From Pseudomonadota bacterium (GTDB taxonomy: Bacteria; Pseudomonadota; Alphaproteobacteria; Rhizobiales; Xanthobacteraceae): a stretch of DNA of 17,069 nt. A program made the translations under genes and the position numbers. The notes below the pieces were generated by a model that saw only the letters and a list, made by a program, of their open reading frames with translations, had not been told where the DNA came from and made no database searches. The stretch is from positions 1-17,069 of the forward strand of contig JAFAFP010000033.1 in the NCBI GenBank assembly GCA_023423415.1, read 5' to 3'. This document shows, in pieces, positions 7,003-14,534 of this stretch. How positions within the stretch are numbered: position 1 is the first letter of the stretch; each line of letters begins with the position of its first letter.

Positions 7003-7582
7003 GGGGGCGCTCTTCGATACGATCGGTCGCGGAGACCGGATTGAACCTGGAGATCCAGCGGCCCGTTTTCCAGGCGTGGATCGAACGCAAGAGCTCCGCG
7101 ATGCCCTGAATGAGAAGAAGGATACAAGAGGCAGGCAGCACCGCTTTTAGCGGCCAGATGCGCGGCAGCCATGGTGACGTCACGCTTCGTTCATCGCGCA
7201 GGAAGGAAATCCAGAAGAAGTCCCAAGTGACAAAAAGAAATACGATGAGCGGGGGAAAGAAGAAGATGAGATAGCAGACCGTGTCTACCATCCCCTGGGT
7301 CCGCGGTGTCCATTGTCCGTAGTAGCTGTCGGTGCGGATGTGTCCGCTCTGCTGCAGGGTGTAGGCGGATCCCAGCATGAAAAAGGTGCCGTAGGTAATG
7401 AATGTTACGTCATACGCCCAGACCGTCGGTGCATTGAAAAAGTAGCGCGCGGCGACTTCGTAAACGAGCGCCAGCACCATTGGCACGATGAGCCAGCTGA
7501 CGAGCCGACCAGACCACAAGGCCGGTTTGTCGATGATGTGGATCAGACGTGCGATTGCCGATTCCGGCGGCTTATTCGTCAT
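6995..7582 (-). CDS. dctQ: TRAP transporter small permease, DctQ subunit
   Basis: A 195-residue protein with four hydrophobic helices, the small membrane subunit of the TRAP importer. Residues 40-56 (YEVAARYFFNAPTVWAY) and the following GSAYTLQQSGHIRTDSYYG carry the usual DctQ pattern (RYxFNxPxxW; YTLxxxGHxRxD). The ATG at 7582 (MTNKPPES) is chosen because AAGGGGA precedes it; the frame is open to 7663, but that would run into an intercistronic hairpin and adds a non-family leader. The 3' end overlaps dctM by 8 nt. The long polar C-terminus after the fourth helix (about residues 168-195) is unremarkable. Confidence 0.93.
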   Translation of the reverse strand: MTNKPPESAIARLIHIIDKPALWSGRLVSWLIVPMVLALVYEVAARYFFNAPTVWAYDVTFITYGTFFMLGSAYTLQQSGHIRTDSYYGQWTPRTQGMVDTVCYLIFFFPPLIVFLFVTWDFFWISFLRDERSVTSPWLPRIWPLKAVLPASCILLLIQGIAELLRSIHAWKTGRWISRFNPVSATDRIEERPHV

Positions 7583-7645
7583 CGCATTCCCCTTTTGCGC
7601 AACAACCGGCGGCTCTCGCACATGTGCGTATCCGCTGCAGAAAAT

Positions 7646-7680
7646 CATGCCGGCTCGCGTCACAGGACCAAGCCGGCATG
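7646..7680 (-). promoter_or_regulatory. Perfect 10-bp hairpin between dctP and dctQ
   Basis: On the minus (transcribed) strand CATGCCGGCT, a 15-nt loop and AGCCGGCATG form a perfect stem starting 19 nt after the dctP stop. It is followed by ATTTTC, a weak T-run. Such intercistronic stem-loops after binding-protein genes often act as partial terminators or block 3' decay, giving more binding protein than permease. This role is inference; the inverted repeat itself is plain. Confidence 0.7.
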
Positions 7681-7698
7681 AGCAGTATTGTTATTTGT

Positions 7699-8817
7699 TC
7701 ATTGGCTTTGTTTGTTCATGGCCGAGTTGCCGAGCTCGGAGTAGAGATCGAGGATCTTTGTCCAGTACGGCACGACGGTTTTTGCAAATGAGCGCTGACT
7801 GTCGAGAACCTCCTTGAAGAAGGGGTCTTTTGCCGCGTATCGATCGAGCACGGTGTTCGTTGCCTTCACAAATTCGGGGTAGAATTCCTTCGGCGTGTCG
7901 AGAATCTTTACGCCGTGCTTTTCGCGAAGCTCGACGATCGCCTGGGCATTGCGCCAGACGTTGAAGGTGTAAGTCTCGCCGATCGACGCCAGCGAAGCCG
8001 CTTCGAGGATCGCCCTCTGGTCGGCCGGCAATTTGGAGTACCAGTCCTTGTTCCAGAGGATTTCGCCAACGTCGGTCGATTGATGCAGCCCCTGCAGGTA
8101 GTAGTTCTTCCAGATGGTATGCAGACCGAGGTTGCGGTCGTCGGCCGGCCCAATCCATTCGGCCGCGTCGATCGTGCCGCGTTGCGCAGCCGGGACGATT
8201 TCGCCGCCCGGCAGCGCGACTGCCGCGATCTGCATTTCCTTGAAAATTTCGCCGGTGATACCGGGGGGCGACCGATACTTCATGCTCTTAAAGTCAGCTA
8301 CGTCCTTGATCGGCCGCTTGAACCAGCCAAGCGGATCCGGACCCATCGGTTGCACCATGTGCGGTACGACTCTGACTTTCAGGACGTCGCTGTACAATTT
8401 GTCGAGCAGCTTGTTGCCGCCGCCCTCGTAAAGCCACGCGACATGTGACAGTTGATCGAGGCCGGCTCCCGCGCCTGCCATCGGATTGGAGAACAATCCG
8501 GCAGCCGGATGTTTGCCGGACCAGTAGTGGGTCCAGGCGTAGCCGGCCTCAACGATTCCCTTGTCGACGGCGTCGAGAATCTCGAATGCCGGGACGATGG
8601 CGCCGTCCGGAAGAACTTCGATTTTGATCTTGCCGCCCGACATCTTGTCGACACGTTCGGCATACCGCTTCAAGAGTTCAAAATAGATGCTCGCCGTTGG
8701 TACGGCTGTCTGCATGCGGATTTTCTGCTGTGCCCACGCAGACGTTGCGGCAAAAAACACAACGAGAACGACGATAGATAAATTCAGCAGTCTGTAAGGC
8801 ATCAATCTGTAGAGCAT
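7699..8817 (-). CDS. dctP: TRAP transporter substrate-binding protein, DctP family (TakP-like)
   Basis: A 372-residue periplasmic binding protein. Residues 1-29 are a signal peptide (hydrophobic LLNLSIVVLVVFFAA, cleavage after AWA). The mature part has the DctP core: SMKYRSPPG (Arg182, the residue that usually clamps the substrate acid group), ALPGGEIVPAAQRGTIDAAEW (202-221) and WIGPADDRNLG, a pattern I associate with the TakP alpha-keto-acid-binding branch. The ATG has GAGGAGA upstream. It lies 80 nt after the GMC oxidoreductase gene in the same direction and heads the transporter genes. With xsc close by, the ligand is probably an organosulfonate such as isethionate or sulfoacetate; a 2-oxoacid or other acid cannot be excluded. 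Confidence 0.93.
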   Translation of the reverse strand: MLYRLMPYRLLNLSIVVLVVFFAATSAWAQQKIRMQTAVPTASIYFELLKRYAERVDKMSGGKIKIEVLPDGAIVPAFEILDAVDKGIVEAGYAWTHYWSGKHPAAGLFSNPMAGAGAGLDQLSHVAWLYEGGGNKLLDKLYSDVLKVRVVPHMVQPMGPDPLGWFKRPIKDVADFKSMKYRSPPGITGEIFKEMQIAAVALPGGEIVPAAQRGTIDAAEWIGPADDRNLGLHTIWKNYYLQGLHQSTDVGEILWNKDWYSKLPADQRAILEAASLASIGETYTFNVWRNAQAIVELREKHGVKILDTPKEFYPEFVKATNTVLDRYAAKDPFFKEVLDSQRSFAKTVVPYWTKILDLYSELGNSAMNKQSQ

Positions 8818-8897
8818 TGGCTATCTCCTCGCTAGATGCACCGCGGTTTTCTTGTCGGCCGATATTGCCGCTTGCCGCTTGATATGAAGGGCGCGTT

Positions 8898-10535
8898 TCA
8901 CGCCACGTTTTGCAGTTGGCTTGCGCGTGAACGAACCTCCTCCATGATCATGTCGGAAGCTTTCTCGGCGATCATGATGACCGGTAGATTGGTGTTGCCC
9001 GAAACGAGCGTCGGCATGACGGAGCAGTCGACGACCCAGAGATTGTCGATGCCACGAACCCGCAGCTGCGGATCGACGACTGCATCCGCATCGGAACCCA
9101 TGCGGCAGGTGCCGGATGGGTGAAAGATCGTCGCGCCGTAGTTGCGCGCAAATTCGAGAAGATCCGCTTCGGTCGTTGCCGAGATGCCTGGCAGGAATTC
9201 TTCCACGACATAGTTCTTGAGTGGCGGTGTAGCTGCCAGTTTGCGAGCAAAAACAATGGCCGCTGTTACGCATCGACGATCGAGGTCGGTGTCAAGGTAG
9301 TTGGCGTACATCAATGGCGCGTCGAGGGGATTGGCTGAAGCAAGCTTGACGCTGCCGCGGCTCGAAGGGCGCAATTGACATACCGAAAGCGTAAATCCAG
9401 AGAACGGATGCGGCTTCGCTCCCGCAAGATCGGCGCTCAACGTCCCAATGTGAAACTGAATATCAGGCGTCGAGCTTTCGTTCTTGAGGACGGTAGTGAA
9501 GAGGCCTCCCTGATTGATTCCGATCGCAAGCGGGCCCCTGCGCAGAAAAAGCCATTGCATGCCAATCAGCGCACGACTGAATAGAGAATTGAGCTGATCG
9601 TTAGTCGTGATCGGTTTGGAGCACTTGTAGATCAGGCGGATCTGCAGGTGATCTTGAAGGTTGCTGCCGACTGACGGACGATCGACTCGCACGGGGATGC
9701 CGTGTTCACGCAAATGTGCTGAAGGTCCGATCCCTGACAGCATCAGCAATTGCGGCGATTGCAGCGCCCCAGCAGACAGAATGACACCACGCTTCGCTCT
9801 GATCTCACGATCGTGGCCGCCAATGCGATAACGAACGCCGACTGCGCGCTTGCCATCGAAGATCAATTCGGTGGCAAGTGCATCGGTCAGTAAATGCAAG
9901 CTTTGCCGCTGTCGCGCGGGTCTGAGATAGGCTTTTGCCGCGCTCATGCGCAGGCCATTGCGGGTCGTAAGCTGGTAATAGCCGACGCCCTCCTGATCGC
10001 CACCGTTGAAATCTTTGGTTTCCGGAACGCCGAGTGTCTTGGCCGATTCAATGACGGCTTCGATCAATTCATGTTTGCTCTTGATTGAACTCACTGAGAT
10101 CGGACCGTTGGCGCCATGAGCCTGATCGTCGGCGTGATCCGGATTGTTCTCGAGCTTGCGAAAATAGGGCAGCACGTTGCTCCAGCCCCAGCCCGAGCAA
10201 CCGAGTTTCTCCCATCGGTCATAATCTTCACGCTGGCCGCGGATCGCGATCAGACCATTGATGGAACTGCTTCCGCCGAGCACCTTGCCACGGGGCCAAT
10301 AGATGCGGCGGTCATTCATGTTGGGATCAGGTTCGGTGAAGAAGGCCCAATTGACCTTCTTGTCCCACATTGTTTTGCCGTAGCCGATCGGAATGTGAAT
10401 CCAGGGATTCGAATCCCTTGGACCTGCTTCGAGGAGCGCAACACGAAGACTGCCATCAGCGCTCAGGCGATTGGCCAACACGCAGCCTGCCGAACCAGCG
10501 CCGACGATCACAATGTCACAGTCCTCGGCCTGCAT
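8898..10535 (-). CDS. GMC-family FAD alcohol dehydrogenase, isethionate dehydrogenase (IseJ) candidate
   Basis: A 545-residue glucose-methanol-choline oxidoreductase that uses FAD to oxidise an alcohol. FAD-binding GAGSAG is at residues 12-17, LLEAG at 34-38, the GMC signature GGSSSINGLIAIRG at 87-100, and the catalytic pair is His472 (FHPSGTCRMG) and Asn516 (GNTN). Closest general class is choline dehydrogenase-like. There is no signal peptide. Isethionate dehydrogenase IseJ of Cupriavidus necator is a membrane-bound enzyme that I recall as belonging to this family. The context (TRAP importer downstream, divergent IclR gene, xsc across it) fits isethionate to sulfoacetaldehyde. The ATG is backed by GGGGGAGG about 6 nt upstream. 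Family certain, substrate inferred. Confidence 0.92.
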   Translation of the reverse strand: MQAEDCDIVIVGAGSAGCVLANRLSADGSLRVALLEAGPRDSNPWIHIPIGYGKTMWDKKVNWAFFTEPDPNMNDRRIYWPRGKVLGGSSSINGLIAIRGQREDYDRWEKLGCSGWGWSNVLPYFRKLENNPDHADDQAHGANGPISVSSIKSKHELIEAVIESAKTLGVPETKDFNGGDQEGVGYYQLTTRNGLRMSAAKAYLRPARQRQSLHLLTDALATELIFDGKRAVGVRYRIGGHDREIRAKRGVILSAGALQSPQLLMLSGIGPSAHLREHGIPVRVDRPSVGSNLQDHLQIRLIYKCSKPITTNDQLNSLFSRALIGMQWLFLRRGPLAIGINQGGLFTTVLKNESSTPDIQFHIGTLSADLAGAKPHPFSGFTLSVCQLRPSSRGSVKLASANPLDAPLMYANYLDTDLDRRCVTAAIVFARKLAATPPLKNYVVEEFLPGISATTEADLLEFARNYGATIFHPSGTCRMGSDADAVVDPQLRVRGIDNLWVVDCSVMPTLVSGNTNLPVIMIAEKASDMIMEEVRSRASQLQNVA

Positions 10536-10629
10536 CGAACGCCTCCCCCGCGACCACTCTTATCGGCAGTTCGCACCAATGAGCTTGATGCCAGTGCGCG
10601 CGAACGGTCAATTAGAAAATGGAACAAAA

Positions 10630-10648
10630 AATGCCGTTAAACGGAATT
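10630..10648. promoter_or_regulatory. 19-bp near-palindrome, candidate IclR-type operator
   Basis: AATGCCGTTAAACGGAATT in the 171-nt region between the divergent GMC and IclR genes. It is an inverted repeat centred on A10639 (AAT-x-CCGTT / AACGG-x-ATT) with one mismatched pair (G10633/A10645). It sits in the most A+T-rich part of the intergenic region, next to TATATT (10648-10653), which could be part of the regulator promoter. IclR proteins typically bind imperfect palindromes of about this size between themselves and the target operon. Not proven by sequence. Confidence 0.5.
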
Positions 10649-10696
10649 ATATTTCTTGAGATCGACAGACAGGTTGCTAGGTTTTCAGGGGACCGC

Positions 10697-10703
10697 AGAG
10701 GGA
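10697..10703 (+). promoter_or_regulatory. Ribosome binding site fixing the IclR start
   Basis: AGAGGGA with its GAGG core 5 nt before the ATG at 10707. It decides for 10707 over the in-frame TTG at 10656, which would place 17 extra residues across the promoter region. Confidence 0.75.
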
Positions 10704-10706
10704 TAC

Positions 10707-11504
10707 ATGAAGCGATCTGAACACTCGGCAGAACAGCGAAGCATGGCGGGCCGGCACAGCCGTCCGGCGGTGACCCGCGCATTGGGTCTGCTGGAGGCAC
10801 TGGCGGCGATTGAGGGGCCGGCATCATTGATCGAGCTCGCGCGGCATCTCGATATTCCCCAGGCAACCGCATTTCGGCTCTGCCAACGGCTGGAAGAGGA
10901 AGGATACCTGATCCGTGAAGGAGGGACCCGAAAGTATGCAGTGAGCGCGCGGTTGGCGCGACTGGGCATTGGAATATTGCGTTCGAGCGGACCGCTGAGC
11001 ACGCGCCACGCGATTTTGGCGGATCTCGTGGACAACGTGGGAGAGACCTGCAATCTGACCACATTGGCGGGGACTGAGGTCCTTTATCTTGACCGCGTGG
11101 AAACGCGCTGGCCGTTGCGGCTAATGCTTGAGCCCGGATCACGCGTGCCGGTGCATTGCACCGCGAGTGGAAAATTGTTACTCGCATCGCTGCCGAAACC
11201 CACGCGACAACAAATTCTCAAAGCGCTCAAGCTCACCCCGAACACCGTCAACTCGATGACAAATCGAGTCGAACTCGATCGCGATCTGCAACGCATCACG
11301 CGGCGGGGCTATAGCACCGACAATGAAGAATTCCTCGCCGGCCTCATTGCAGTCGCCGTCCCGGTCAAGGACCAGCGCGGCAGAATGTTCGCGGCGGTGG
11401 CGTGCCACGCTCCCGTCGCACGCCTCGACCTGAAATCGGCGATTGCGCTTGTTCCGGCGCTGCAGGTCGCGGCCGCAAAACTGGCCACGACCTTCGAGAG
11501 CTGA
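10707..11504 (+). CDS. IclR-family transcriptional regulator
   Basis: A 265-residue regulator. Residues about 20-80 are the winged helix-turn-helix (VTRALGLLEALA, SLIELARHLDIPQATAFRLCQRLEEEGYL). Residues 90-260 are the IclR effector domain, with the typical VHCTASGKLLLA (149-160) and the RRGYSTDNEEFLAGLIAVAVPV block (199-220) where the ligand pocket closes. It is transcribed away from the GMC-TRAP genes and converges on xsc with only 11 nt between stop codons. Position suggests control of the GMC-TRAP group, and perhaps of the xsc group, by a sulfonate or pathway intermediate; this is inference. Length is normal. Confidence 0.95.
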   Translation: MKRSEHSAEQRSMAGRHSRPAVTRALGLLEALAAIEGPASLIELARHLDIPQATAFRLCQRLEEEGYLIREGGTRKYAVSARLARLGIGILRSSGPLSTRHAILADLVDNVGETCNLTTLAGTEVLYLDRVETRWPLRLMLEPGSRVPVHCTASGKLLLASLPKPTRQQILKALKLTPNTVNSMTNRVELDRDLQRITRRGYSTDNEEFLAGLIAVAVPVKDQRGRMFAAVACHAPVARLDLKSAIALVPALQVAAAKLATTFES

Positions 11505-11515
11505 CGTATGCGTCG

Positions 11516-13381
11516 TCATGCGACTGTCTGCGGCCGCATGTCCTCACGCCGAATGCCGGCAACGACGACGGGTTTTTTCATCGCGTCGCGACGGAATGGT
11601 TCGCCCAATTCTTGGTTGAGGATGACTTCAATGAAGGTCGTGACCTTTCGCTTTTGAGCGTCGCAGGCCTCCTGCAGTGCGGCGGTGAGGTCGCGCTGCG
11701 TGCGCACCGTGACACCCTTGAGTCCGCAACCTTCGGCAACCTTGGCGTAGCTCAGATTCGGATCCAGCTCGGTGCCGACGAAATTGTCATCGTACCACAG
11801 CGTGGTGTTGCGCTTTTCAGCGCCCCATTGGTAATTGCGGAAGATGACCATAGTAATCGCCGGCCATTCCTTGCGGCCGACCGAACTCATCTCGCTCATG
11901 GAAATGCCGAAGGCGCCGTCACCGGCGAACCCGACCACCGGCACGTCCGGACAGCCGATCTTGGCGCCGACGATCGAAGGAAAGCCGTAACCGCAGGGGC
12001 CGAAGAGGCCCGGTGCGAGATACTTGCGGCCCTTCTCGAACGTCGGATAGGCATTACCGATCGCGCAATTATTGCCGATGTCCGAGGAGATGATCGCATC
12101 TTTCGGCAACCCCGCCTGGATCGCGCGCCAGGCCTGACGCGGCGACATGCGCTCGGGCTCACGGCTGCGCGCTCGTTCGTTCCAGGTCGTACCCGGATCG
12201 TCGTCCTCATGGTCCATACTCGACAATGTCTGCAGCCAAGCCGACTTCGTCGTATGGATCAGCGCCTTGCGTTCCTCGCGGCCGTCATTTCCGGCGGCAG
12301 TGGAAAGCTGCTCCAGAATCTGCCGGGCAACGTGACCGGCATCGCCGCAGATGCCGACCGCGACGGGCTTGGTCAGGCCGATGCGATCTGGATTGATATC
12401 AACCTGGATCACCTTGGCGTTCTTCGGCCAGTAATCGATGCCGTAGCCGGGCAGCGTTGAGAACGGGTTCAGTCGCGTGCCGAGCGCGAGTACCACATCG
12501 GCCTTGGCGATCAGCTCCATCGCCGCCTTGGAGCCATTGTAGCCGAGCGGACCGCAAGCAAGTCGATGGCTACCGGGGAAGCTGTCATTGTGCTGATAGT
12601 TGCTGCAGACCGGTGCATCGAGCCGCTCTGCGAGCGCAGCGCAGTCGGCAATTGCGTTGCTCAGAACGACGCCTGCGCCTGACAGGATCACGGGGAATTT
12701 CGCCTCCGAGAGCAGGCGCGCAGCCTGCGCAATCGCCTTGGTACCACCCGCCGGCCGTTCGAACTCGACAATCGCCGGGAGCGCGATGTCGATGACCTGC
12801 GTCCAGAAATCGCGTGGAATGTTGATCTGCGCGGGCGCCGACAAACGCTTGGCCTTTAGGATCACGCGGTTAAGCACCTCGGCAACGCGGGAAGGATCGC
12901 GTACTTCCTCCTGATAGCAGACCATATCGCGGAACAACGCCATCTGCTCGACTTCCTGGAAGCCCCCTTGACCGATCGTCCGGTTTGCCGCTTGCGGCGT
13001 TACCAGAAGCATCGGCGTGTGGTTCCAATAGGCGGTCTTGACCGCGGTGACGAAGCCGGTCACCCCCGGACCGTTCTGTGCGATTGCCATAGCAATCTTG
13101 CCGGTCGCGCGAGTGAAGCCGTCGCACATCAGTCCGCCATTGGTTTCGTGTGCGACGTCCCAGAACGTGATCCCCGCCTTCGGAAACAGATCCGAGATCG
13201 GCATGAATGCTGACCCAATGATCCCGAAGGCGTGCTCGATCCCATGCATCTGCAGCACCTTCACAAACGCTTCTTCCGTCGTCATTTTCATGGGCAGGTT
13301 TCTTTCCGGTGATTGAAGCTGTGCGACGTCGCGCTCTCCAGCATGCTGCGCGGATTTGCGTTCGAGTGTTTGAGTATTCAT
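11516..13381 (-). CDS. xsc: Sulfoacetaldehyde acetyltransferase Xsc
   Basis: A 621-residue thiamine-diphosphate enzyme (EC 2.3.3.15) that converts sulfoacetaldehyde and phosphate to acetyl phosphate and sulfite. From residue 31 (MKMTTEEAFVKVLQMHGIEH) the sequence is typical Xsc: AFGIIGSAFMPISDLFP, the catalytic glutamate Glu79 (AHETNGG), the ThDP/Mg motif GDGAFG (487-492) to Asn516, then NYQWGAEKRNTTLWYDDNFV and the C-terminal GEPFRRDAMKKPV. Family length is about 580-600; here a polar 30-residue N-terminal extension is present. GGGAGGA before the ATG at 13381 supports this longer start; ATGs at 13291 and 13285 would give the standard N-terminus. Last gene of the minus-strand group from the right edge, 46 nt after the exporter gene. 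No pta follows. Confidence 0.96.
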   Translation of the reverse strand: MNTQTLERKSAQHAGERDVAQLQSPERNLPMKMTTEEAFVKVLQMHGIEHAFGIIGSAFMPISDLFPKAGITFWDVAHETNGGLMCDGFTRATGKIAMAIAQNGPGVTGFVTAVKTAYWNHTPMLLVTPQAANRTIGQGGFQEVEQMALFRDMVCYQEEVRDPSRVAEVLNRVILKAKRLSAPAQINIPRDFWTQVIDIALPAIVEFERPAGGTKAIAQAARLLSEAKFPVILSGAGVVLSNAIADCAALAERLDAPVCSNYQHNDSFPGSHRLACGPLGYNGSKAAMELIAKADVVLALGTRLNPFSTLPGYGIDYWPKNAKVIQVDINPDRIGLTKPVAVGICGDAGHVARQILEQLSTAAGNDGREERKALIHTTKSAWLQTLSSMDHEDDDPGTTWNERARSREPERMSPRQAWRAIQAGLPKDAIISSDIGNNCAIGNAYPTFEKGRKYLAPGLFGPCGYGFPSIVGAKIGCPDVPVVGFAGDGAFGISMSEMSSVGRKEWPAITMVIFRNYQWGAEKRNTTLWYDDNFVGTELDPNLSYAKVAEGCGLKGVTVRTQRDLTAALQEACDAQKRKVTTFIEVILNQELGEPFRRDAMKKPVVVAGIRREDMRPQTVA

Positions 13382-13385
13382 TTGT

Positions 13386-13392
13386 TCCTCCC
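13386..13392 (-). promoter_or_regulatory. Strong ribosome binding site for the long Xsc start
   Basis: On the minus strand GGGAGGA stands 4 nt before the ATG at 13381. The alternative ATG at 13291, which would give the usual family N-terminus, has only GGAAAG about 12 nt upstream. Confidence 0.75.
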
Positions 13393-13427
13393 GTTGCGTA
13401 CGTCGCTTGTGAATTTGATGGGCTCTT

Positions 13428-14531
13428 TCAGATCAGGAGCGCGCCAGTAACCACAAAGAGAATGATCAGTGTCGCCCCAAGAAAGACGGCGACGTGACGC
13501 CACCCGATGCGCATCAGCGAGGTAAACGATGTGCCAAGGCCGAGCGCAGCGATGGCGATCAAAAGGCCCCAACTCGAAGCCTGCACCATTGCTGACTTGA
13601 TCGGCGCATAAATCGGGCCGATGCCCGGCATCAACTGGATCGCGCTGTTGAGCACGCACAATCCGATGAAGGCGAATGCGAAAACTGGCATTGGGACCTT
13701 AGCGGCGCCGTGTTCACCGCCTTGGTGGGTGAACCATAGCCCAAGGACAAGCACGACCGGTAGCAGCAGAAAGACACGGAACAGCTTCACGATTACCGCG
13801 GCATTGCCGACTGGCTCAGACACCGCATAGCCCGCTCCGACGACCTGCGCCATGTCGTGGATGCTCGCGCCAAGCAAGATACCAGTGGTTTGTGTGTCAA
13901 GACCAAGCCCGGCGCCGAGCGGCGGATAGAGCACCATGGCGAGCGTCGATACCGCATTTGCGGCCATGACGGTGAAGGCGACGTCGGCACCCTTGCGAGG
14001 ATAATTGGGAACGACGCTCGAAGCGGCCAGAGTTGCCGAAGCGCCGCATACGGCATTCGCGGCACCGGCGAGTGCACCGTAGCCATCGCCAAGGTTGAGC
14101 AACCGGGAGAACCACACAGCGGATATGATTGTGATCGTCATCGACGCGATCACCAGCAGGGCGGTTGCGAAACCAAGATCAATGATGTCCGACAATGCGA
14201 TCCGCACGCCGAGCAGCGCGATTGCTACTCGCAGTAATTTCCGTACGCTCCAGTCGAGACCGGGCTCAAACAATGGTCGCTGCGCCAGGCGATACAGCGA
14301 CATTCCCATCAGGAGTGCAATGACAATGGCGGGTAACCGATAGCCTGAGCCAGAGACGCTGCGAATGATTTCGCCGACCATGGGTTCGGCCCGATCGGCG
14401 ATCAATGCAACGAGGATGGCCAAGGCGATGCCAGGACCGAGCCGGCGAACAGCGAGACCGATGTTGGCTAAGGTTCGGCCTTGCTGTGAGGTCTGTATTT
14501 CGGACATGCGGTTCGGCTCGATTGCGGTCAT
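13428..14531 (-). CDS. UPF0324/YeiH-family putative sulfite or sulfate exporter
   Basis: A 367-residue integral membrane protein with about ten hydrophobic helices, of the UPF0324 (YeiH, putative sulfate exporter) family. The conserved block GALAGAANAVCGASATLAAS at residues 152-171 corresponds to the family's CGxSA motif. Helices include IALAILVALIA and HVAVFLGATLIILFVVTGA near the ends. Members of this family (named TauZ or SuyZ in some sulfonate degraders) are repeatedly found next to xsc and are thought to expel sulfite or sulfate released in the cytoplasm. It starts 3 nt after the sucD-like stop, so it is translationally coupled, and precedes xsc. The transport activity rests on context in the literature as I know it. 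Confidence 0.9.
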   Translation of the reverse strand: MTAIEPNRMSEIQTSQQGRTLANIGLAVRRLGPGIALAILVALIADRAEPMVGEIIRSVSGSGYRLPAIVIALLMGMSLYRLAQRPLFEPGLDWSVRKLLRVAIALLGVRIALSDIIDLGFATALLVIASMTITIISAVWFSRLLNLGDGYGALAGAANAVCGASATLAASSVVPNYPRKGADVAFTVMAANAVSTLAMVLYPPLGAGLGLDTQTTGILLGASIHDMAQVVGAGYAVSEPVGNAAVIVKLFRVFLLLPVVLVLGLWFTHQGGEHGAAKVPMPVFAFAFIGLCVLNSAIQLMPGIGPIYAPIKSAMVQASSWGLLIAIAALGLGTSFTSLMRIGWRHVAVFLGATLIILFVVTGALLI

Positions 14532-14534
14532 TGC

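Noticed and set aside
7583..7663. Longer start for dctQ
   Set aside because: Would include the intercistronic hairpin and a non-family leader; the ATG at 7582 has a good ribosome site.
11402..12460. Plus-strand frame of 352 codons over the xsc 3' half
   Set aside because: Antisense to the highly conserved Xsc C-terminus and overlapping the end of the IclR gene.
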